Below are positions 1-7,413 of a stretch of DNA of 64,000 nucleotides, piece after piece (the first letter of the stretch is position 1; every line of letters begins with the position of its first letter). The notes under the pieces are model-generated. The model ran no database searches. It saw nothing but the letters and a program-made list of their open reading frames with translations, and was not told the origin of the DNA. The DNA is taken from contig NZ_BAABEO010000008.1 of the NCBI RefSeq assembly GCF_039540195.1, positions 804,590 through 868,589 on the forward strand, read 5' to 3'. The stretch comes from Zafaria ginkgonis. GTDB taxonomy: Bacteria > Actinomycetota > Actinomycetes > Actinomycetales > Micrococcaceae. Position numbers and translations under genes: made by a program.

Positions 1-564
1 GACTTCGCCGCCGGCAACATCTACGACCTCCCCTTCGACGACGGCACCTTCGACGTCGTCCACGCCCACCAGGTGCTGCACCACCTCGTGGACCCGGTTG
101 CGGCGCTGCGCGAAATGCGCCGCGTGGCCCGCCCGGGCGGGATCGTGGCTGTCCGCGAGGCCGACTACGGGGCCATGTCCTGGTACCCGCAACTGCCGGA
201 GCTGGACCAGTGGCGGGCGGTGTATGAGAAGACCTCGCGGTCCAACGGCGCCGAGCCCAACGCCGGACGCCACCTGCTCGAGTGGGCCATCGCGGCCGGC
301 TTCGGCCCGGAAGAGCTGGAACCATCGGCCTCCGTCTGGCTCTACGCAACCGAAGCGAGGCGGCGCGAGCACGGATTGTCCTGGGCCGAGCGGGTCCTCG
401 AATCCGGCTACGCGGACCAGGCCCTGGAACGCGGATTCGCCACCCGGGAGGATCTGGAGCGGATCTCCGCGGGCTGGCGGTCGTGGACCGCGGATCCCGG
501 GGCCCTTTTCCTGATGCCGAGCACGGAGATCGTCGCCAAAAAGCCGCTCGAGGCGGACGCCTGA
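1..564 (+). CDS. SAM-dependent methyltransferase, C-terminal part (5' truncated by window)
   Basis: The reading frame is open from base 1, so the true start and the SAM-binding glycine-rich loop lie outside the window. The visible 187 residues begin in the central part of a class I (Rossmann) methyltransferase. A hydrophobic strand, FDVVHAHQVLHHLVDP, is followed by LREMRRVARPGG, the usual strand-4/helix pattern of UbiE/Methyltransf_11 enzymes. The remainder (WYPQLPELDQW and beyond) is the variable substrate cap, so the substrate cannot be inferred. The gene ends 38 nt before the LysE-type gene on the same strand. Family assignment is solid, function is not. Confidence 0.85.
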   Translation, partial: DFAAGNIYDLPFDDGTFDVVHAHQVLHHLVDPVAALREMRRVARPGGIVAVREADYGAMSWYPQLPELDQWRAVYEKTSRSNGAEPNAGRHLLEWAIAAGFGPEELEPSASVWLYATEARRREHGLSWAERVLESGYADQALERGFATREDLERISAGWRSWTADPGALFLMPSTEIVAKKPLEADA

Positions 565-602
565 CGCCGGTCCGCCGGAAGGGGGCCCACTAGACTCTCC
601 GC

Positions 603-1253
603 GTGACCGTTTCCCTCTGGCTGTCCCTGTTGGGCGCCTCCGCACTGATCAGCTTCACCCCCGGCGCCGGCGCCATCAACACCATGACCAACTCCCTCAA
701 CGCGGGGTTCCGCCGGTCCATCTGGGGCATCTTCGGCCAGCAGGCCGCCCTGGTGGCCCACGTGGCCATCGTGGCCGCCGGGGTGGGGCTGCTGGTCAGC
801 GGTTCGCCCGTCGCCTTCACGGCCATCCGCTTCGCGGGCGCCGCCTACCTGGTCTTCCTCGGCGTCCGGCTGTTCCTGGCCAAGCCCAGCCCCGCGGCGC
901 CGGAGCACGAGGCGGTGGGGGGCTTGGCCCGGAACGAAGCCGGCTGGAGCGAATCCGGATGGTCCATGTTCCGGCGCGGACTCTGGGTGAACCTGCTCAA
1001 TCCCAAGGCGATCGTCTTCTTCCTGGCCTTCACCCCGCAGTTCGTCCACCCGGAGGAACCCCTGCTGCCGCAGTACGCGGTGCTGATCGCCACCGTGGTG
1101 GCCGTGGACATCCTGGTCATGTGGTTCTTCTTTGCCGCGGCCGCCAAGAGCGTGCGCCGCTTCACCCGCGGGACCCGGGGGCAGCTGGTGCTCAACCGCA
1201 CCTTCGGCACCCTGTTCATCCTGGTCGCGGCGCTGCTCGCGTTCGTGCACTAG
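603..1253 (+). CDS. LysE/RhtB family amino-acid exporter
   Basis: This is a 216-residue integral membrane protein, the usual LysE size. The N-terminus carries the family signature ISFTPGAGAINTMTNS, followed by the FRRSIWGIFGQQAAL segment. About six hydrophobic segments are visible, with a polar loop in the middle (residues about 95-120). LysE/RhtB proteins export amino acids or related small molecules across the cytoplasmic membrane by proton or sodium exchange. Translation starts at a GTG with no clear Shine-Dalgarno, only 38 nt after the preceding stop. The substrate is unknown. The next gene starts 12 nt after its stop, so co-transcription with pabB is likely. Confidence 0.88.
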   Translation: MTVSLWLSLLGASALISFTPGAGAINTMTNSLNAGFRRSIWGIFGQQAALVAHVAIVAAGVGLLVSGSPVAFTAIRFAGAAYLVFLGVRLFLAKPSPAAPEHEAVGGLARNEAGWSESGWSMFRRGLWVNLLNPKAIVFFLAFTPQFVHPEEPLLPQYAVLIATVVAVDILVMWFFFAAAAKSVRRFTRGTRGQLVLNRTFGTLFILVAALLAFVH

Positions 1254-1265
1254 GCTCTGGTTCCC

Positions 1266-3434
1266 GTGGACACCCCCCGCACGAACTCCGCCCGTAACAC
1301 GCCGGCCCGCCGCCCTGCCGACCGGCCGGTCGTGATCGCCATCGACGGCCGTTCCGGGGCCGGCAAGAGCACGCTCGCCCTGGAACTGGCCACCGCGCTG
1401 CGCCGCCACCGTCCGGTCGCCCTGTTCCACCTCGAGGACATCTATCCGGGTTGGGACGGCCTGGCCGGCGGGATCGAGCGCTACCTGCGCGAGGTCCTGG
1501 GCCCGCTGGGCCGCGGCGAGGACGCCGCCTGGACCGCCTGGAACTGGGCCGCCGACCGCGACGGCGAGCGCCGCACCACCACCGCCGCGCCGGTCGTGGT
1601 GGTCGAGGGCGTCGGTGCCGGCGCCGCGGCCGGGCGCGCCGGCCTCGACGCCCTGGTCTGGGTCGAGGTGGACGACGCCGATCGCAAGTCGCGCGCGCTG
1701 GCCCGCGACGGCGAGACGTATGCCGCCCACTGGGACCGATGGGCCGGGCAGGAGGAAGCGTGGCTGGCCGGCGACGACGTCCCGGCCGCGGCCGACGTCG
1801 TGGTCCACAACCCCGCCGACGGCAGCGCACCCGCGGACACGCTGCGCGTGCTCTCCGCGCTGCCCGCCCTGCAGGAGGCGCTGCGCCCCGAAATCGACGC
1901 CGCCGCGGCCCTCCCGCTGCGGGCCCGGCGCGTCCGCCTGCCCGCGGGCCCGGCCCCGACCGCTGTTGCGCCGGCCCTGTTCGAGGACCTCTACGCGCAC
2001 AGTCCGCACGCGGTGCTGCTGGATTCTTCCAACACCGGGACGCCGGACCCGGGCGGCCGCAACCGGTTCAGCATCCTCGCCGATGCCTCCGGGTCCCTCG
2101 GGGCCCGGGCCCGCCACGGCGGAGGAACCACCTGGCTCGCCGCCGGCTGCGCCGAGGCGCGGATCCAGGGACCGTTCTTCGGCTGGCTGGAACGGGTGTG
2201 GGGCCTGCCCCGCGTCCAGGCACCGGACGGGCTGGAGGCCGGTTTCGTGCTGGGCTGGCTGGGCTGGCTGGGCTATGAGCTCAAGCGCGAAACCGGAGGG
2301 TCGGACCTGACCGCGCCGCTGCCGGACGCGGCGCTGATCCATGCCGCCCGCGGCGTCGTCCTGGACCACCACGCGGGCGAGGCGTGGCTGCTCGCGCTCG
2401 CCGCCCCCGAGGCCGAGGCGTGGCTCGACGCCGCGGAGGCCGCCGTCGTCCGACTGGGCACCGTCCAACTGGGCACAACCCCCGGCGGGGAAACCGCGGC
2501 GCAGCCGGCCGTCCCGCCGGGCTCTGTTCCACCTGTTTTTGGCTGCGCCGACACGCGTGCCGGATACCTGGCGAAGGTGCGTGCGGCGCAGGCCGAGATC
2601 ACCGACGGCAACACGTACGAGGCCTGCCTGACCACCATGCTGGCCGCGCGCGTACCGGACGGGTTCGACCCGTGGCGGGCCTACGGGGCGCTGCGCCGGC
2701 GCAACCCGGCCCCGTTCGCGCACTTCGTGCGGTTCGGGGGGACGGCGGTGGCGAGCACCTCGCCCGAACGGTTCCTGCGCATCAATGCCGACGGGTGGAT
2801 GCGTGCGGAGCCGATCAAGGGCACCCGCGGGCGCGGGGCGGACGCGGCGGCCGACGCGGCGCTCCACGCGGACCTGGCCTCCTCCCCCAAGGACCGGGCG
2901 GAGAACATCATGATCGTGGACCTGCTGCGCAACGACCTGGTCCGTTCGGCGGATCCCGCCACGCTCGCCGTGCCGCGGCTGTGCGCGATCGAGAGCTACG
3001 CGACGGTGCACCAGATGGTGTCCACGATCGATGCCCGGCTTCGCCCCGACGCGGTGCGGGCCGAGGCCGTCGCCGCCGCGTTCCCTGCCGGGTCGATGAC
3101 CGGTGCCCCGAAGATCTCCACCATGGCGATCCTGGACCGCCTTGAGGAGGGGCGGACGCGGGGCGTCTACTCGGGGGCGGTCGGGTACTTCTCCCACACC
3201 GGGGCGGCCGACCTGGCCGTGGTGATCCGGACCCTCGTGGCCGCCCGGACCCCGGACCAGGGCAGTCCCGACGGGCAGGACCCAGCCGGGAGGGGCCCAG
3301 CCGGCTGGGACTTGTCCCTCGGGGTCGGCGGGGCGGTCACCGCGGACTCGGTGCCGGAGGAGGAGTGGGACGAGGTCGTGACCAAGGCCCACGGGGTGCT
3401 TTCCGCGCTCGGGTCCCGGTTCCCCGACTGCTGA
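1266..3434 (+). CDS. pabB: Aminodeoxychorismate synthase component I with N-terminal P-loop kinase-like domain
   Basis: The 722-residue protein has two parts. Residues about 20-200 form a P-loop NTPase related to uridine kinase/(d)NMP kinases, with Walker A GRSGAGKS at residues 28-35. Residues about 225-720 are a chorismate-binding enzyme: the TDGNTYEACL segment, PIKGTRGRG with lysine at residue 518, KDRAENIMIVDLLRNDL, and GSMTGAPKI near 609. PIKGT (rather than PIAGT of anthranilate synthase) is the PabB form, whose lysine attacks chorismate C2. It makes 4-amino-4-deoxychorismate for folate. No glutamine amidotransferase (PabA) domain is fused. A PabC-like lyase lies 2.9 kb downstream. What the N-terminal domain phosphorylates, if anything, is unknown. 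GTG start, 12 nt after the exporter stop. Confidence 0.9.
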   Translation: MDTPRTNSARNTPARRPADRPVVIAIDGRSGAGKSTLALELATALRRHRPVALFHLEDIYPGWDGLAGGIERYLREVLGPLGRGEDAAWTAWNWAADRDGERRTTTAAPVVVVEGVGAGAAAGRAGLDALVWVEVDDADRKSRALARDGETYAAHWDRWAGQEEAWLAGDDVPAAADVVVHNPADGSAPADTLRVLSALPALQEALRPEIDAAAALPLRARRVRLPAGPAPTAVAPALFEDLYAHSPHAVLLDSSNTGTPDPGGRNRFSILADASGSLGARARHGGGTTWLAAGCAEARIQGPFFGWLERVWGLPRVQAPDGLEAGFVLGWLGWLGYELKRETGGSDLTAPLPDAALIHAARGVVLDHHAGEAWLLALAAPEAEAWLDAAEAAVVRLGTVQLGTTPGGETAAQPAVPPGSVPPVFGCADTRAGYLAKVRAAQAEITDGNTYEACLTTMLAARVPDGFDPWRAYGALRRRNPAPFAHFVRFGGTAVASTSPERFLRINADGWMRAEPIKGTRGRGADAAADAALHADLASSPKDRAENIMIVDLLRNDLVRSADPATLAVPRLCAIESYATVHQMVSTIDARLRPDAVRAEAVAAAFPAGSMTGAPKISTMAILDRLEEGRTRGVYSGAVGYFSHTGAADLAVVIRTLVAARTPDQGSPDGQDPAGRGPAGWDLSLGVGGAVTADSVPEEEWDEVVTKAHGVLSALGSRFPDC

Positions 3435-3524
3435 CCCGCACTCTTCCGGCCGGCCCTTCGGCACGGGACAGTGGAAACGGGACAGTGGGAACGGCGGGGG
3501 AAACCAAGCCGGGAGGGAAGCGGC

Positions 3525-4760
3525 ATGAAGGCAGTGGTGGTCGGTGCGGGCATCGCCGGACTGGCCGCCGCCGGCCAGCTGGCTGACCGCGGCTGGGAGA
3601 CCACGGTGCTGGAACAGGCACCGGGCCCGCGGACGGGCGGCTACATGATTGATTTCTTCGGCCCGGGTTTCGCCGCCGCGGAAGCCATGGGCGCGCTGGC
3701 GGAACTGCGCCGCCGAGGGCACGTCTACGGCTCCGTGCGCTACGTGGACCGCAGCGGCCGCACCACCGCCCGGCTGGATGTCGCCGCGCTCGTCCGGGCC
3801 ACCGGAGGGCGCTACTTCAGCATCCTGCGCCCCGACATCGAAGCCGTTCTGCGCGACTGGCTCCCCGCGGGCGTGCGGCTGCGGCAGGGCGCCCAGGTGG
3901 TCGCCGTCGAACCGGGCACGCTGCCCGGCAGCGGGGTTGATGGTGCCGGGACGGGCAGCCCCGCGGCGGCCCTGCTGGCGGGAGGGGAACGGATCGAGGC
4001 CGACCTGCTGGTCGGGGCCGACGGAATCCATTCGGCGGTGCGCCGCGGCCTGTTCGGGCCCGAATCCGCCCACCTGCGGCTGTTGGGCTTCCACGTCGCC
4101 AGCTTCATCGCCGAGGACCCGGCGCTGGCCGCCAGCCTGGGCAACGACGTCGTCCTGACCGACACGCTGGAACGCCAGGCGGGGCTCTACGCGCTGCCCG
4201 ACGGACGGGTGGCGGTCTTCGCCGTGGAGGCCACCGACGAGCCGGCGGTGCCGGGCGACGCGCGCACGGCCCTTGCCGAGCGGTTCGGTCCGCTGGGGTG
4301 GAGGATCCCCGAGGCGGTGGCCCACGCCGGCCGGGAGATCTACTACGACGTCGTGGCCCAGTCCGTGGTGCCGCGCTGGTCCCGCGGCCGCTGCGTGCTG
4401 GCGGGGGACGCGGCGTTTGCGGTGTCCCTGCTCGCCGGCCAGGGCGCATCGCTGGCGCTGGCCGGGACCCGGCTGCTGTGCAACGAGGTGGGCGATGGCT
4501 CCGGCCTCGGGACCGCCTTGGCCGGCTACGAACGCCGCTGGCGTCCCACGGCCGAGGAGCAGCAGCGGGCGGGCCGGCGCAACGCGGCGTTTTTCGTCCC
4601 GCCGCACCGGGCCGGGCTGTGGGCCCGCCGGGTGGCCCTGCGGCTGCTGGGCAGCGGACCGCTCTCCGGGCCGGCCCTGCGCTGGGCGTTCGGAAAGGGG
4701 GCGTTCGGTGACGGGGTGGCGGGCGACGCGCCCTCCGGGGCACGGCATCCCCGGGCGTGA
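3525..4760 (+). CDS. FAD-dependent aromatic-hydroxylase-type monooxygenase
   Basis: The 411-residue protein has the three fingerprints of group A flavoprotein monooxygenases. These are the dinucleotide-binding GAGIAG at residues 7-12, the DG motif VGADGIHSAVRR near residue 166, and the GD motif LAGDAAF near 295 followed by LLAGQGASLA. This matches the PheA/TetX/UbiH superfamily, which uses NAD(P)H and O2 to hydroxylate small organic molecules. The ATG at 3525 was chosen over an upstream in-frame ATG at 3471. It follows a GGGAGGGA ribosome-binding site at a good distance, and the protein then begins directly with the FAD-binding strand. The substrate cannot be predicted. It is convergent with cls, ending 11 nt from it. 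Confidence 0.88.
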   Translation: MKAVVVGAGIAGLAAAGQLADRGWETTVLEQAPGPRTGGYMIDFFGPGFAAAEAMGALAELRRRGHVYGSVRYVDRSGRTTARLDVAALVRATGGRYFSILRPDIEAVLRDWLPAGVRLRQGAQVVAVEPGTLPGSGVDGAGTGSPAAALLAGGERIEADLLVGADGIHSAVRRGLFGPESAHLRLLGFHVASFIAEDPALAASLGNDVVLTDTLERQAGLYALPDGRVAVFAVEATDEPAVPGDARTALAERFGPLGWRIPEAVAHAGREIYYDVVAQSVVPRWSRGRCVLAGDAAFAVSLLAGQGASLALAGTRLLCNEVGDGSGLGTALAGYERRWRPTAEEQQRAGRRNAAFFVPPHRAGLWARRVALRLLGSGPLSGPALRWAFGKGAFGDGVAGDAPSGARHPRA

Positions 4761-4771
4761 GGGCCCCGACG

Positions 4772-6259
4772 CTACTGCAGCGCGGCGGAGAGGCGGGCGA
4801 CGTTGTCCACCCACCGGTTCCACACCGGGCGGGACTTCCACTCCTCCAGGCTCAGCCGGACCGAATTGTGCCGGTACATGTTTTGCACCTGGGTGATCTC
4901 GGCGACCATTTCGGGGCCGAGCAGCATCACGGACACCTCCAGGTTCAGCGAGAAGGAGCGCATGTCCATGTTGGAGGAGCCGAACACGGCCACCTCCTTG
5001 TCCACGGTGAAGCACTTGGAGTGCAGCACCATCGGCGTCCGGTAGCGGTAGATCTTCACCCCGGCCTTCAGCAACGCCCCGTAGTAGGACTGCTGGGCGT
5101 GGTGGACCATGAACTGGTCGCCGGTTTCGGAGACGAACAGCTCCACGTCGACGCCGCGCTGGGCCGCCGTGGTCAGCGCGTACAGCAGGGAGTCGTCCGG
5201 GACGAAGTAGGGGCTGGTGATGCTCAGCCGCTCGGTGGCGGAGTAGATCAGGGTGTTGAACAGGCGCAGGTTGTTTTCCGCCTCGAACCCGGGTCCGCTG
5301 GGCACGATCTGGCCGATGATGCGCCCGTGGGGCTGCGGCTGGGGATCGGGTGCTTCGGCCAGGTCCAGCAGCAGGTTCTCGTCCGTCTCCTGGGACCAGT
5401 CGGTGGCGAACACGACGTCCAGGCTGGTCACCAGCGGGCCGCGCACCCGGGCCATCAGTTCCACCCACTCGCGGCCGGCGCGGCGGGCTCCCGGGCGCTT
5501 ATAGCTGGGTTCGATGAGGTTCTGGCTGCCGGTGAAGGCGACCTCGCCGTCGACCACCAGGATCTTGCGGTGGTTGCGCAGGTCGGGCCGGCGCCACTGC
5601 TTCTTGACCGGGGCCAGCGGCAGCATGGGCCGCCATTCGATCCCGCCGGCGTCGAGCCGCCGTTTCAGCTTCCCGTAGCCGGACACGCGCAGGGTTCCGA
5701 GGTGGTCGAAGAGCAGGCGCACCTTCACCCCGCGCGCCACCGCGCCGTCCAGCGCATCCAGGAACGGGGACATGTACTCGGGGTCGTCGCCGACGATGTA
5801 GAACTGCACGTGCACGTAGCGTTGGGCGTCCTCCACGGCCTTGGTCATCGCCTGCAGCGACTCCTTGTAGCCGGTGATGAATTCCACGGAGTTGCCGTCC
5901 AGGATCGGGAACGCGCCGAGGTTGCGGTTCAGCTCCACCGACGACTTCACCCACTCCGGGGCGTGGTACTCGGTGTCGTCGATGTCCAGGTGCCGGGTGG
6001 CGTCGAGCACGCGCCGGTTGACCTCCGCCTGGCGTTGGATGCGCCGGTGGGACAGCCGGAAGTTGCCCAGCATCAGGAACAGCGCCAGCCCCAGCAGCGG
6101 CATGAAGAAGATGGCCAGCAGCCAGGCCATGGCGGTGGTGGGGCGCCGGTTGCCGGGGACCACGCCCAGCATCACCACGCGGATGCATATGTTCAGGACG
6201 GTGGACACCACCACAATCCACGTGGGCGTCCATTCCCACACAAAGAACGCGTCGAACAC
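4772..6259 (-). CDS. cls: Cardiolipin synthase (phospholipase D family)
   Basis: This 495-residue membrane enzyme condenses two phosphatidylglycerol molecules (or PG with another phospholipid) into cardiolipin. Two hydrophobic helices lie at the N-terminus (about residues 10-35 and 40-65). Two HKD phospholipase D motifs follow: HRKILVVD at residues 230-237 and HSKCFTVD at 413-420, each followed by the expected GS.N (TGSQN, FGSSN). Length and layout match bacterial ClsA-type enzymes. GTG start, preceded by a GGGGAGGGG ribosome-binding site. It is monocistronic, convergent with the monooxygenase gene and divergent from the pabC-like gene. Confidence 0.93.
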   Translation of the reverse strand: MFDAFFVWEWTPTWIVVVSTVLNICIRVVMLGVVPGNRRPTTAMAWLLAIFFMPLLGLALFLMLGNFRLSHRRIQRQAEVNRRVLDATRHLDIDDTEYHAPEWVKSSVELNRNLGAFPILDGNSVEFITGYKESLQAMTKAVEDAQRYVHVQFYIVGDDPEYMSPFLDALDGAVARGVKVRLLFDHLGTLRVSGYGKLKRRLDAGGIEWRPMLPLAPVKKQWRRPDLRNHRKILVVDGEVAFTGSQNLIEPSYKRPGARRAGREWVELMARVRGPLVTSLDVVFATDWSQETDENLLLDLAEAPDPQPQPHGRIIGQIVPSGPGFEAENNLRLFNTLIYSATERLSITSPYFVPDDSLLYALTTAAQRGVDVELFVSETGDQFMVHHAQQSYYGALLKAGVKIYRYRTPMVLHSKCFTVDKEVAVFGSSNMDMRSFSLNLEVSVMLLGPEMVAEITQVQNMYRHNSVRLSLEEWKSRPVWNRWVDNVARLSAALQ

Positions 6260-6345
6260 GCGGCCCCTCCCCAGCAGTCGTTGCCCCCAGCCTACCGGTG
6301 GCCGGGCCCACGTGAGGTGCCGGGCGCCGGCGGTAGGGTGGATCC

Positions 6346-7251
6346 ATGACTGTTCTGGTGTTCGTCGACCCCGAGTTCCCCGCCGGCCGCGTCGCCGACC
6401 CGTCCCAACCGCAGCTGTCAGTCCTGGACCAGGGCGTCACGCGCGGTGACGGGGTTTTCGAGACCCTCCTCTACACCGGCGGCGTCGTCCGCAAGCTGGA
6501 GGCGCACCTGTCCCGGCTGGAGTCCTCCGCGGCCATGTGCGAACTGGCCGTCCCGTCCGGGCCGGCCTGGCGGGCGGCGGTGGAGACGGCGGTGGCCGCC
6601 TACGACGCCGCGCGCTCGGCCGCCGGCGACGCGGAAACCCCCGGCACGCGCCACGAGGCGACGCTGAAGCTGGTGGCCACCCGGGGCCCCGAGGGCGCCG
6701 CGCACGGCACCGCGTGGGTGGCCGTCTCCCCCGCCCCGGAGCTCGGACAGCGCCAGCGTGAGACCGGGCTGTCCGTGATCACCCTGGACCGAGGCTACGA
6801 TTCGGATGCCGGGGACCGCGCCCCGTGGCTGCTCATGGGCGCCAAGACGCTCTCCTACGGGGTGAACATGGCGGCGCTGCGCCACGCGCGCACGCAGGGC
6901 GCCGACGACGTCATCTTCGTCTCCAGCGACGGCCGCGTGCTGGAGGGGGCCACCTCGACCGTGCTGCTGGCCCACCGCGAAGGGCCGCTCAAGCGCCTGG
7001 TCACCCCCACCCTGCAGACGGGCATTCTGCCCGGCACGACGCAGGGCGCGATCTTCGCCGCCGCGCAGGCCGCCGGGTGGGAGCTCGGTTACGGCCCGCT
7101 GGAGACGCGGGACCTGTTCGACGCCGACGCCGTCTGGCTGGTTTCCAGCGTCCGGCTGCTGGCGCCGATCAACTCGATCGACGGGGTGGAGATCCCCCGC
7201 GACCGCGAACTGCACGCCGAACTCGCCCGGATGGTCGACGACATCCGCTGA
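6346..7251 (+). CDS. pabC: Aminodeoxychorismate lyase (class IV aminotransferase fold)
   Basis: This 301-residue fold-type IV PLP enzyme contains VLDQGVTRGDGVFETLL near the N-terminus and the PLP lysine at about residue 167 in LMGAKTLSYGVN. The later VLEGATSTV and LPGTTQGAI segments bind the cofactor phosphate. The branched-chain and D-amino-acid aminotransferases share this fold. The pabB gene 2.9 kb away and the GDGVFET signature favour 4-amino-4-deoxychorismate lyase, which releases pyruvate and p-aminobenzoate for folate synthesis. A D-amino-acid aminotransferase cannot be excluded from sequence alone. It starts 86 nt from divergent cls and is convergent with the ECF transporter operon. 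Its stop lies six nucleotides before a structured repeat. Confidence 0.82.
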   Translation: MTVLVFVDPEFPAGRVADPSQPQLSVLDQGVTRGDGVFETLLYTGGVVRKLEAHLSRLESSAAMCELAVPSGPAWRAAVETAVAAYDAARSAAGDAETPGTRHEATLKLVATRGPEGAAHGTAWVAVSPAPELGQRQRETGLSVITLDRGYDSDAGDRAPWLLMGAKTLSYGVNMAALRHARTQGADDVIFVSSDGRVLEGATSTVLLAHREGPLKRLVTPTLQTGILPGTTQGAIFAAAQAAGWELGYGPLETRDLFDADAVWLVSSVRLLAPINSIDGVEIPRDRELHAELARMVDDIR

Positions 7252-7256
7252 ACCCC

Positions 7257-7383
7257 GCGTTTCGCCGAAGGTTTCCGCCGACCCCCCGCGTTTCGCCAAA
7301 GGTTGTTGTGGGTTTGAGGCCCTCCAACCCGCAACAACGTTCGTCGAAACGCAGGCCTCGGACGGCTGCCTTCGCCCAAATCA
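7257..7383. repeat. Dispersed structured repeat, copy A
   Basis: This is the most diverged of three copies of a 31-nt-unit element. A direct unit (7257-7287, beginning GCGTTTCGCC) is followed by a second one starting at 7288. That unit pairs with an inverted unit ending at 7352, so 7288-7352 folds as a 65-nt hairpin with arms of about 27 nt and a few mismatches. The last about 31 nt (7353-7383) is a decayed inverted outer unit. It fills the gap between two convergent genes (pabC-like and ECF transporter) and may act as a transcript end or RNA-stability structure. Confidence 0.75.
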
Positions 7384-7413
7384 GGTTCCGGCTCCGGACC
7401 AATCGCGGGCCGG

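Noticed and set aside
408..5468. A 1686-codon open frame on the minus strand
   Set aside because: It lies antisense to four well-identified genes, has highly biased Arg/Gly/Pro composition and no domain. It is a shadow of GC-rich third codon positions.
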